From NCBI GenBank assembly GCA_000934455.1, contig KN889525.1, positions 1 to 47,227 on the forward strand: a DNA stretch of 47,227 nucleotides. The letters are read 5' to 3'. This document shows, in pieces, positions 34,501 to 38,911 of the stretch. The translations under genes were made by a program, and so were the position numbers. Under the pieces are notes generated by a model. It was not told where the DNA came from. It searched no databases and saw nothing but the letters and a program-made list of their open reading frames with translations. The DNA comes from Apostichopus parvimensis (lineage: Eukaryota > Echinodermata > Holothuroidea > Aspidochirotida > Stichopodidae). Position 1 is the first letter of the stretch. Each line of letters starts with the position of its first letter.

Positions 34501-37500
34501 AATGGATTATGATAAGTGGGTTGCTTCTGGTGTATTTGTGATATTTCTTTTTGATTGAGCCAGTGATTTTTTTGTAAATCACTAATCTCCTCTTGATGCG
34601 TTTTGGACGCTTGCAAAATACAAGAAATACAAACAATTTTGCAAAACCATTATTATTTACCTCAAGTATTTGCAAATTTCCCAAAGTTGAATATAAGAAA
34701 CAACTAGATCTCTAACAAGTTATCATCCTCTCTCAAGCGGATAATAAAATCACAAACACAGTCGATTAGTGTTTTTTTTTTTTTTTTACAAAATATGTTC
34801 CTAATCAGTGTATATGAGATATAACTAAGGGTTATGGCAACTATTCTACATTGTTCACACTGCCATGGTTGAGTTTGAGAGTTACTTATGTATGTTATAT
34901 AGGGAACAACAACGACCATGGTCAGATGTGTGATGCACACATGTGCAATCCATTTATTAGAAAAAAATCATCCATATTTTCGTAAAGTCACGATCGCGGT
35001 TAATCAAGTTCTATAGTTTACGAGCTGAATAGCCAGGGTAAAATTATTTCGATTATTACAAATTAATTCAAATATATGATTGAACACCCCAATTTTGAAG
35101 ACTAAAATGAAAGGGAGTGATATTAGTCGGAAAGACTCACTAAATCAATGCTTTGGAAATACTCTACTTTCAATGCATCTTTTGAAGGCAGAATTTAATA
35201 TTCATTAATATTTATGAACACATATTTGCAAAATCGGCCAATGAATAAATTATTCGGTCGAATCCCTCCAAAAAAGTTACCAATCAAGTCATTTAGAAAG
35301 TGAACAACCAGCAGTGAAATGCGATGAACCATAATTTAATCATATTTTAAAAACATGTGAAAAAGTTAATGATTTGGGGAAATTATGTTATAAATGTTCT
35401 ACAATGTGACGTTTGCTGTTATTCGAGATAACGTACTTTATCATCATCGTCGTCTTCATCATCACAAATATTTATTAATAAATCTGAACCAGAATTAGCA
35501 ATTCTTACACTTGAATAGAGAAAAACAAAAGCAAAGAAAAAATTCTGCCAAATCCCCGCAAAAGTGAACAATCAAGGCATTTAGAGAGTGAACAACTTGT
35601 ACTTGAAATGAGATGACGAACGTTTAACTATATTGTAGCGGAAATTGACTAGTTTTTTGATAGGTTATTATGTAAGTTTTTGTAGAAGGAACCTCTCTAT
35701 TGAGCTCGTATAGAGACAACGTATCTAATCTTAGGGTACGTAGTTTATAACAGGGATCTGTTTTTGAAAACAACTCCGGGTTTATAGCCTGTACATGTAT
35801 ACGGCCGTATATGTATATGTATATGACCGTTGATTCGTCAGATCTTAACTGCTGGTATATATACGGGGTTTTATAAATGACCGTTGATAGGTCAGATATT
35901 AACTGCGGGTATATATACGAGGTTGTATGAATGACTGTTGATTGGTCAGATCTTAACTGTGGGTATATATACGGGGTTGTATAAATTACCGTTGATTGGT
36001 CAGATATTAACTGCGGGTGTTTATACGGGGTTGTTTGAATGACCGTTGATTGGTCAGATATTAATTGCTGGTATATACACGGGGTTGTTTTAATAACAAT
36101 TGATTGGTGGGCTTTTATTGTGGGCGTATAGAGGGTAGTTGTTTTTAGCGATTGTTGATTGGTCGGGATTTTTAGCAGTGTATATGCGTGTAGTATTTCC
36201 TAGGTATTTAATGAGATGTCGTTACTTTAGAAGGGCTGATCGGGTGGATTGAAGAGAGAACCAACATATCTTCTTCCCGTACATCAAGCTTATGCTTGTT
36301 CTGTGATAAAACAGTAGGATTTCTGTGGTGTTCAACACCCGCCGTGCAGTGCTCGACACCATATCTGTGCCAGGTACACATGCATTGCCGCACACATGTG
36401 CATTATCTAACCCCCTAGACAGTGTGTACAGTTTAAGGAATGCCAGGCTCCTAGAAAGTGTGTACAGTGTAAGGAATGCCCGACTTCTACAATCCTCGAC
36501 AAAAATGATGGGACAGTATGAGCAGCAACGAGCGATATTGGTTTAAGCGCACCCCCTTCCCCCGTTCAATGTTGTAGCCAAAAGCGCTCAGAAACTGCAA
36601 CATTGATACGGGGAGTGGGGTGTCCCATCTATTTTTGTCGACGATTGTAGGCAGTGTATACAATGTAAGGAATGCATGACCCCTAGGCAGTGTTTAAAGT
36701 GCTAGGAATGCTTGACTCCTAGGCAGTGTGTACAATGTAAGGAATGCCTGACTCATAGGCAGTGTATACAGTGTATGGATTCCAAAAATCATGGGCAGTG
36801 TGTAATTATGTACAATATTAAAAGACGTTTAATTAAATTATAAACTTTACAGTATTCTTTCAAATGTATTTGTGATGTTTTTTATGTTTTACAAGCCTTG
36901 CTTCCTTCCCGTCCCGTCCGTTCGGCCGAAGCTTTCGGCCAACACCACGGACGTATTAAGATAATAAGAAAAAATTGAAAATCTATTGATTTGGGCAAAT
37001 TCTTGTATAATTATTCTATATTTACCAATTGCTGCTGTTCTATTTTAACGGATTTTAATACTAGTTTTATTAGTATTACTTCAAGTGTATTTTCGTAGTT
37101 AAGGAGATAGTAACAGCAAATTTCAGTTGACATTTCTTGTTTACGAGTATAAATCAAGACCGGCTTAGTCCCAAGGCTATGACGTCACTCTTACATGTTA
37201 GATGTATACACCAGGTTCCATTAGAACATCACATATGTTTACCATTTGGATTGATTAATGTCAGCCCGTCAATAATACTTGAATATTGTTTCATTCATCG
37301 TATACAAAATATACTATTGTATTGACGTACCGATTTCTTTTCTCTCAGTGGTCTGGATTCCTGACACCAATAAGCTGGATCAATCATATCTGCTGGATCA
37401 AGAATCTGGTCTTTGGCTGGTAAGTGCCACGTATTTAGTAGACCTGTATTATTTGAGAAGGCATCAGTGATTTAAGTCACTAACAAAAGGAACATGAAAA

Positions 37501-38911
37501 TAATAAAGTTCGAGTCATAATGTGTAATAATGGTAATAAACGTTTCTTGAGAAGACTTTTATCCTAACGTGCAGGGACATACTCAATGAGATGGAGACAG
37601 CAGTAAGGTATAAGTGAAGTCAATGACCACACTGTAGGGACATTCCAGATTTAATAATAGTAAAGGAGTTTTACTCCTGATCGACCTCACGTGTATCCTG
37701 AGAGAGATCCTGCGGGGGATAATTATGTTTTTGTCTTTATGTTCTTTCTTTTTTGTTGGGGGGAGTGAGGAGTGTCTATGTTGAGCCTGCAGGGAATGGC
37801 TGATACGTGTTATGAGTGTTAACTCAGTGGTTAACGCCGGTGCCTTTCAAACATAAGGTCCCCAGTTCGAGTCGCTCCAAGATTAATGTATGTCGTCCAG
37901 TTACATAGTTGTTGACAGAGTTGTTGACAATTCATAATCATGGACGTTAAATATTAATGTAAGAGACTGACTTCGGTCAGCATGCGGATTTGATAAGCCA
38001 ATGAGGCTTCTTCGTGAGTTCAGGCTTGCAGGAGGATCTAAAAGACATACAAAACATACACACATACCTGAAGTATTGTTATAATTCAGTGATGTAGGGA
38101 TGTAGTAAATAAGTACCACTCAATATACATGAATCAGTAGATTAAAGGGATGAATATAGAAAACGAATATATACATTGTAGTAAGCAGAAATATAAAGCA
38201 TGTATAAGTAGTCACTAAACACAACTAAATAAACACTCAGTGGATTAAAGGGATGTCAATATATATGAATCAGTAGATTAAAGGGATGAATATAGTAAAT
38301 ACATGTAGTAAGTAGTAAATATAGATTCCAACCATTAATATCTGGATTAATATCTGGAAATAACAAGTTTACCACTAGAACAGGTCGAACCAGCGGCTTA
38401 TAACTCAAAGGTTACTTTTGCAAATCTCGGCCTAGCTATAAACTCCTTCTTTCTGTTCCATTGCTATAATTTACCAGTCAGTTTCCCCCGAGTTAAGTTG
38501 CCTGTATGATGTTTTACAGCAATACAGGAAAGATATGTTATTTATCGTTTAAGAAACAAAGATTAATACTTATAGAAGTTAAATAATATCAGCTGTTCCT
38601 ATCAACTTTTACCTCATTTTGGATTCCGCTATTTTATTAAAATCTACAACTTTAAACAAATCATAGTGATAACCACCAAGCTTTTGTTATGCACAGGGTG
38701 CCTAACCGCATATACCAATATCCTCAATGTATTAAGATGCGTGAGCTGATGTGAAACATGTTCCTCTGTAAGAATTAATCTTATTAATCAAGATAAAGAA
38801 AAATGTGTGTTGGAATGATATCCCCGTCTATGTTATATCATAAAATCGTTAAGCCTATACTTTGAATTATTGTTTCTTCTTCATTGTCTACAGGAGCAAG
38901 GATCATGGTAG
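1448..38911 (+). CDS. Ig-transmembrane-NACHT-LRR-like receptor (whole gene span, ~16 coding exons)
   Basis: Reconstructed exons: 1448-1508, 1776-2093, 3888-4541, 5307-5645, 5745-5864, 6480-6529, 7053-7074, 7540-9047, 15199-15404, 17807-17883, (one exon missing, probably in the N gap), 20393-20512, 20948-21156, 34039-34115, 37349-37419, 38894-38911. Junctions are GT-AG and phases chain as 1,1,1,1,1,0,1,0,2,1,(0),0,2,1,0, ending at TAG 38909-38911. Visible coding length is 3850 nt; adding a 71-nt exon in the gap gives 3921 nt, about 1,306 residues. Order: signal peptide, four Ig domains, one TM helix, basic juxtamembrane segment, NACHT ATPase with Walker A and B, then two LRR-like modules. NACHT proteins are STAND NTPases that oligomerise on ligand sensing, and NLRs are usually cytosolic. 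A membrane-tethered one with an Ig ectodomain is unusual. The function as an innate immune receptor is inferred from domains only; the gene model has no transcript support here. Confidence 0.82.
1509..1775 (+). other. Intron 1
   Basis: GT-AG, phase 1, with a pyrimidine-rich acceptor (ctctttgtctacag). Nothing else seen in it. Confidence 0.75.
1776..2093 (+). CDS. Exon 2: Ig-like domain 1 (A-type, atypical)
   Basis: A 318-nt phase 1-1 exon encoding about residues 21-127. It has the B-strand cysteine (GLIQC), the C-strand tryptophan (AIAWYNV) and a GSLLINNV strand like the E strand of V-set domains. The F-strand position, normally D-x-G-x-Y-x-C, reads NHESVFRV, so the second canonical cysteine is missing (Cys to Val by alignment with the third Ig domain). 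One extra cysteine lies near the N-terminus (NTEC). Potential N-glycosylation sites include the NES, NGS and NVT sequons. It resembles the second half of exon 3, so these are two copies of one domain type. Extracellular by topology; the ligand is unknown. Confidence 0.78.
2094..3887 (+). other. Intron 2 (1.8 kb)
   Basis: GT-AG, phase 1 (donor ccg|gtatgt, acceptor tttttatag). AT-rich. The open frames inside are short and lack domain character. I see no repeat or RNA gene in it. Confidence 0.7.
3888..4541 (+). CDS. Exon 3: Ig-like domains 2 (B-type) and 3 (A-type) fused in one exon
   Basis: A 654-nt phase 1-1 exon (about residues 127-344) carrying two Ig domains. Domain 2 opens with PVIEECSNTYGTTC, then VNC (B strand), KLSWTIR (C strand Trp) and LLVCRANS (F strand), so it has the canonical disulphide plus an extra N-terminal cysteine pair. 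Domain 3 has MNLSC, VIWKW and EHEGLYVCCYDN, a V-like F strand with a double cysteine. Elsewhere in this gene each Ig domain has its own phase 1-1 exon, so an intron between domains 2 and 3 has probably been lost. Potential N-glycosylation sites include NFT, NLS and NHT. Extracellular by topology. Confidence 0.8.
4542..5306 (+). other. Intron 3
   Basis: GT-AG, phase 1 (g|gtaaga; ttcccttcag). Nothing else seen. Confidence 0.7.
5307..5645 (+). CDS. Exon 4: Ig-like domain 4 (B-type)
   Basis: A 339-nt phase 1-1 exon (about residues 345-457). It opens with PVFPVIDRC and QQYC, then DVLTC (B strand), VALEWRA (C strand Trp) and VTVECRAVGE (F strand). The layout of four cysteines and the opening P-V-I-(D/E)-x-C match domain 2 in exon 3, so the ectodomain is an A-B-A-B arrangement made by duplication of a two-Ig unit. 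The domain sits next to the membrane. No N-glycosylation sequon stands out. The ligand is unknown. Confidence 0.8.
5745..5864 (+). CDS. Exon 5: transmembrane helix
   Basis: A 120-nt phase 1-1 exon (residues 458-497). A short proline-containing stalk (VLPPEQRSN) is followed by about 27 uncharged residues (468-494) including three Met then seven Ile in a row, and a positive stop-transfer end (CRIR). Topology is type I: Ig domains outside, NACHT in the cytosol. The Met/Ile run is encoded by an ATG/ATC triplet repeat that is also a 22-bp perfect palindrome. The donor (g|gtacat) is weaker than the others. Confidence 0.8.
6260..6391 (+). CDS. Possible alternative cassette exon, juxtamembrane
   Basis: Between the TM exon and exon 6 there is a 132-nt stretch with an acceptor-like end (ctatataaatag) and a donor-like end (caa|gtaagc). 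It is open for 44 codons in the frame set by phase 1 and is phase-symmetric (1-1), so inclusion would not disturb the frame. It begins with a basic ERR, like the ARR that starts exon 6. The acceptor has a poor pyrimidine tract and the peptide resembles nothing I know, so chance is a serious alternative. Confidence 0.22.
6480..6529 (+). CDS. Exon 6: basic juxtamembrane segment
   Basis: A 50-nt exon, phase 1 to 0, with a strong acceptor (ttgttttcag) and donor gag|gtaatg. It encodes RRIKMKRIKPGDTESE after a split Ala codon: a strongly basic stretch on the cytosolic face of the membrane, consistent with the positive-inside rule. A nuclear-localisation or lipid-binding role is possible but unsupported. 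Confidence 0.65.
6530..7052 (+). other. Intron 6
   Basis: GT-AG, phase 0 (acceptor ctttttcacag). Nothing else seen. Confidence 0.6.
7053..7074 (+). CDS. Exon 7: 22-nt micro-exon
   Basis: Acceptor ctttttcacag and donor actg|gtatgt bound a 22-nt exon (GIPMMKT plus a split codon), phase 0 to 1. It is needed by phase: exon 6 ends in phase 0 while the NACHT exon starts in phase 1, and 22 nt makes exactly that change. Its small size would cause automatic gene callers to miss it and split the gene between the Ig and NACHT parts. Confidence 0.6.
7540..9047 (+). CDS. Exon 8: NACHT NTPase domain and start of C-terminal module 1
   Basis: A single 1508-nt exon (residues 522-1024), acceptor aattacttag, donor tcag|gtaagt. 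Walker A is GEPGYGKST at 601-609 with Lys607. Walker B is LVLLDGFDEY with Asp682, Asp685 and Glu686. The sensor-1 region is NVILTTRPS with Arg716, followed by VRLTGFGEEA, typical of NLR NACHT domains. The motif HKTVCEWYAAHYFAE starting at His904 matches the FHxTxxEWxAAxY block that closes the NACHT-associated helical region. The last ~35 residues (to KILDVASKNQ) resemble the separate exon at 20393 (ending EFLVEASNHD), so the first C-terminal A segment is fused to this exon. All key NTPase residues are present, so the domain looks active. There is no CARD, PYD or death domain between TM and NACHT. The exon carries no frameshift. Confidence 0.9.
10230..10895 (+). repeat. Tandem ~144-bp minisatellite, four copies, led by a (GT)n run
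   Basis: A GT-rich run (10236-10275) and the words tgacgcccagcttgtaaacac lead into four diverged copies of a unit of 141-147 bp. Each starts near tgtaaacacgatatctcaag (about 10299, 10440, 10587, 10729; a partial start at 10875) and contains gaaggtcagacc, tgtagaagtaccacat and ggtcaaag words. A fifth, single diverged copy with the same GT-run-plus-tgacgccc leader is at 21380-21590. Open frames here are not genes. Confidence 0.85.
10941..11103 (+). repeat. Interstitial telomeric repeat (CCCTAA)n in two blocks
   Basis: About 27 copies of CCCTAA, nearly perfect. The array is split into two blocks, each ending in the same non-telomeric word aagacg (11023-11028 and 11098-11103), 75 bp apart, so one block looks like a copy of the other. 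The orientation reads TTAGGG on the minus strand. It produces long PNPNPN / LGLGLG pseudo-ORFs on both strands that are not genes. Confidence 0.93.
11170..11244 (+). repeat. 3' tail of a LINE or SINE ending in (TTA)n
   Basis: The string ctctggatacctgcgctata, an A run and then a TTA trinucleotide run (11223-11241) look like the 3' end of a CR1/L2-type LINE or a SINE that shares its tail; such ends commonly finish in a short A/T-rich microsatellite. No upstream reverse-transcriptase coding sequence is visible, so it is a 5'-truncated or short copy. Confidence 0.5.
12586..12650 (-). pseudogene. U2 snRNA pseudogene (5' region only)
   Basis: Read on the minus strand, 12645 to 12611 matches the conserved 5' part of U2 snRNA at about 33 of 35 positions: GGCCTTTTGGCTAAGATCA, then GTGTAGT, then TCTGTTC. 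The branch-point recognition word GUAGUA is changed to GUAGUU. Similarity continues weakly through the stem IIa region (tttcag...tatcgat) to about 12586 and then stops. The Sm site and 3' half are not recognisable. It is therefore a 3'-truncated relic rather than a working U2 gene. Match judged from knowledge of the U2 sequence, not from a search. Confidence 0.75.
12752..12890. repeat. GC-rich hairpin and short direct repeat
   Basis: A CG-only hairpin (cgcgcgcggagcgcgcg, about 12757-12773) in AT-rich DNA is followed by two direct copies of tatatttttcggtcaagtcg (about 12787 and 12825), a C run (12850-12863) and ccgctcctacgcctatgg. The set looks like the end of a short unclassified repeat element. 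The ORFs that run through it on both strands are low-complexity artefacts. Confidence 0.5.
14245..14680 (+). repeat. Short diverged direct repeat ~390 bp apart
   Basis: The words gaagtccattgtcgcgggc and ctgacggcaga at about 14250 recur with changes as gaagtcgattatagcgggc and tcacggcagga at about 14632. The flanks are AT-rich and no longer align well by eye. Probably a decayed repeat or local duplication. Confidence 0.4.
15199..15404 (+). CDS. Exon 9: module 1, B segment (LRR-like)
   Basis: A 206-nt exon, phase 0 to 2, acceptor ttcttcag, donor tatt|gtaagt. It encodes IPILHLYLQWSFSGFDG, then GLCLSSLSSVQTIHINVG, KELSEEDVIGLINY and LKFKAL. It aligns along its length with exon 13 (IPIHCVNL..., SIEELFIQTD, NEHEVNGILNY, RFKTL), so the two are duplicated modules. 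The hydrophobic pattern (SVQTIHI, KFKALL) is LRR-like but degenerate. In canonical NLRs this position holds the ligand-sensing LRRs. Confidence 0.75.
16371..17406. repeat. Cluster of nine GGTCACGTGTGTGAC motifs (CACGTG E-box)
   Basis: Identical 15-mers GGTCACGTGTGTGAC start at 16371, 16549, 16744, 16891, 16913, 17227 and 17392 on the plus strand. Minus-strand copies are at 17188-17202 and 17209-17223 (the last with one terminal mismatch). The motif is an imperfect palindrome containing CACGTG, the palindromic E-box bound by MYC/MAX/USF/CLOCK-type bHLH factors. The intervening DNA is not conserved between copies, so this is not a simple tandem repeat. Either an intronic enhancer-like binding array or remnants of a satellite. 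Confidence 0.85.
16943..17115 (+). repeat. ~90-bp direct duplication inside the E-box cluster
   Basis: The stretch gctgcaatttcattggatg ... ctcatttgcatat ... cacacatgacataaca at 16945-17015 recurs at 17039-17115 with substitutions and an expanded (AC)n. Both copies lie between the plus- and minus-oriented E-box motifs. Confidence 0.7.
17807..17883 (+). CDS. Exon 10: module 1, C segment (LRR-like)
   Basis: A 77-nt exon, phase 2 to 1 (acceptor tccctttgaag, donor taaag|gtcagg). Read in the phase handed over by exon 9 it gives LGNCKLPSSIKPDIIPEEAS ... NVKG. It has exactly the same length, phases and core motif (L-x-x-C-x-L-P-S-S-I ... VKG) as exon 14. The following donor gtcagg is non-consensus after position 3. 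It is too short for ordinary ORF finding; the match to exon 14 is the evidence. Confidence 0.7.
17884..20392 (+). other. Intron region with assembly gap; one exon presumed missing
   Basis: Exon 10 ends in phase 1 and exon 12 starts in phase 0, so an exon of length 2 mod 3 must lie between them. In module 2 this position is filled by a 71-nt exon (37349-37419). I find no match in the sequenced parts, so it probably lies in the N run. The flanks (19800-20160) contain purine-rich and C-run low-complexity sequence and nothing else. Confidence 0.6.
18567..19371. other. Assembly gap (805 N)
   Basis: Run of N. The long X-filled frames across it are artefacts. Confidence 1.
20393..20512 (+). CDS. 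Exon 12: module 2, A segment
   Basis: A 120-nt phase 0-0 exon (40 codons), acceptor ttctttcaatag, donor tgac|gtaagt. It encodes PDDIQTIAEMCSGDLSINSD followed by a helix-like VQRSVIEFLVEASNHD. The second half aligns with the last residues of the NACHT exon (LLQRATIKILDVASKNQ), which identifies it as the start of a duplicated module. Likely helical linker preceding the LRR-like B segment. Confidence 0.75.
20948..21156 (+). CDS. Exon 13: module 2, B segment (LRR-like)
   Basis: A 209-nt exon, phase 0 to 2, acceptor tttcttcag, donor tgag|gtaagt. It encodes IPIHCVNLVLTFTEIDEDG, SGLSLPIITSIEELFIQTD, NEHEVNGILNYVQ and RFKTLR. It aligns with exon 9 and differs by one codon in length. The pattern SIEELFI and RFKTLRLSDCLLP (with the next exon) resembles LxxLxLxxCxLxx of NLR-type leucine-rich repeats. 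Confidence 0.8.
21362..21600 (+). repeat. Diverged single copy of the ~144-bp minisatellite family
   Basis: A (GT)n run (21384-21402) followed by tgacgccc..tagtaaacacaataactcaa, then gtaccatactgagta and gaggtcactgggtcaaac. The same order of words is seen in the tandem array at 10230-10895, so this is a solitary copy of the same family. Confidence 0.7.
22590..22690. repeat. Polypyrimidine tract
   Basis: About 100 bp of nearly pure C/T on the plus strand (blocks of ccctc, tctcc, ttaccc), following a wider C/T-rich region from about 22270. The ORF across it is a low-complexity artefact. Confidence 0.75.
23060..23280. repeat. GC-rich degenerate repeat built from CGCAGCGCAGC
   Basis: A GC-rich island in AT-rich intron. 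The word gcagcgcag occurs repeatedly (near 23075, 23114, 23180, 23256), and a longer unit containing taactatagg and ctgcgtcaagg repeats at 23085-23105 and 23129-23150. No function seen. Confidence 0.6.
24692..24780. repeat. 28-bp perfect palindrome with an imperfect sister copy
   Basis: 24753-24780 is a perfect 28-bp palindrome centred on GTTAAC, with outer arms ACCAGGGAGTTG. A related imperfect copy (starting ccagggagttcc, ending actcactggt) lies at 24692-24720. Either the terminal inverted repeats of a very short element or paired cruciform-forming sites. Confidence 0.9.
25222..25366 (+). repeat. Left terminal inverted repeat of the 6.8-kb transposon
   Basis: Begins TAGTCAGTGGGCCGA and ends around gttacttttcgag. 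It pairs with 31893-32048 read in reverse, with small indels. Confidence 0.8.
27130..30859 (+). pseudogene. Broken transposon-encoded protein gene
   Basis: One protein of more than 1,100 codons can be followed through several frames. Landmarks: PPATKRQRR at the start, a region around ERRLKLAALQSNDENLLF leading to CYHRNC (probable zinc-binding), a long intact part 27762-28900, VVVVLDEATYCKAQRVLW near 28930, VMLAVIGKRFRDAGLEDILI at 29050, HYNRATRIFKIVYEALHRL at 29160, and TMQWKKYLANGQNKSELIKF near 30640. Breaks include an early stop near 27190, a frameshift in an A run near 27695, a frameshift near 28905, an in-frame TAA at 29017-29019, a frameshift in an (AG)n run near 29795, and further shifts near 30115, 30550 and 30833. 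It ends at a donor-like site (ggatcaag|gtatgt) after a HEEAGSR stretch comparable to the EEADTR motif I associate with this family. The downstream nuclease-like part is missing. Dead copy; no host function. Confidence 0.8.
31893..32048 (-). repeat. Right terminal inverted repeat of the 6.8-kb transposon
   Basis: Contains aaaagtaactcg, ctggacaacaag, caaaccttagtgact and the tip tcggcccactgacta; the reverse complement matches 25222-25366. Confidence 0.8.
34039..34115 (+). CDS. Exon 14: module 2, C segment (LRR-like)
   Basis: A 77-nt exon, phase 2 to 1 (acceptor tgtgatttcag, donor taaag|gtgtgg). Joined to exon 13 it gives RFKTLRSLSDCLLPSSI, then PSLSALKSLDVKG, a recognisable LRR-like rhythm. Same length, phases and motif as exon 10. 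Confidence 0.75.
35825..36170 (+). repeat. 54-bp minisatellite, about six and a half copies
   Basis: Copies begin at 35825, 35879, 35933, 35987, 36041, 36095 and 36149, exactly 54 bp apart without indels, while point substitutions are common, especially in the last two. A typical unit reads gaccgttgattggtcagata, ttaactgcgg, gtatatatacggggttgtat, aaat. Most units carry GATTGG (an inverted CCAAT box) and TATATATA. In-frame stops exclude coding use. Confidence 0.92.
36415..36790 (+). repeat. 36-bp minisatellite, interrupted by a MITE
   Basis: Units of ctaggcagtgtgtacaatgt, aaggaatgcctgactc repeat every 36 bp (starts near 36415, 36451, 36487, then after the insertion 36683, 36719, 36755). The last unit is diverged. 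The element at 36490-36647 lies inside one unit. Confidence 0.9.
36490..36647 (+). mobile_element. 158-bp Tc1/mariner-type MITE
   Basis: Terminal inverted repeats CAATCCTCGACAAAAATGAT.. (36490-36515) and its near-perfect reverse complement (36621-36647), flanked by TA at 36488-36489 and 36648-36649. Removing the element and one TA restores the 36-bp minisatellite unit (gacttc-TA-ggcagtg), which proves the TA target duplication. The interior is partly palindromic too (C-rich with caatgttgtag, and ctgcaacattg with G-rich). Non-autonomous, with no coding capacity. Confidence 0.92.
37349..37419 (+). CDS. Exon 15: module 2, D segment
   Basis: A 71-nt exon, phase 1 to 0, acceptor ttctctcag, donor gctg|gtaagt. 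It encodes VVWIPDTNKLDQSYLLDQES, then GLWL. A counterpart of this exon in module 1 is expected in the N gap. Confidence 0.68.
37420..38893 (+). other. Intron 15 (1.5 kb)
   Basis: Phase 0 intron with a tRNA-derived SINE near 37800-38080. Short AT-rich repeats of agtagattaaagggatgaatata (about 38136 and 38274) follow. Nothing else seen. Confidence 0.65.
37800..38080 (+). mobile_element. tRNA-derived SINE
   Basis: An RNA polymerase III A box (gttaactcagtggtta, about 37818-37833) and B box (ggtccccagttcgagtc, about 37857-37873) are spaced as in a tRNA. The rest does not fold into a full tRNA and is followed by an unrelated body to about 38080, the layout of a SINE. The 3' end and any target duplication are not clear. 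Confidence 0.6.
38894..38911 (+). CDS. Exon 16: terminal exon with stop codon
   Basis: Acceptor cattgtctacag, then EQGSW and TAG at 38909-38911, in the phase 0 handed over by exon 15. The 3' UTR follows. No AATAAA was found close by; an ATTAAA variant is at 39024-39029, an uncertain polyadenylation signal. Confidence 0.65.
   Translation, partial: EQGSW

Larger units (their letters stand above)
34116..37348 (+). other. Intron 14 (3.2 kb) with minisatellites
   Basis: Phase 1 intron. It contains the 54-bp array, the 36-bp array and its MITE, and a small hairpin ttcggccgaagctttcggcc at about 36929. 34116-35780 and 36960-37340 are AT-rich with nothing seen. Confidence 0.65.

Noticed and set aside
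36325..36546. 73-codon frame with a repeated ESVYSVRNARLL peptide
   Set aside because: It is the 36-bp minisatellite in one frame; downstream units carry stops and it ends inside the MITE.
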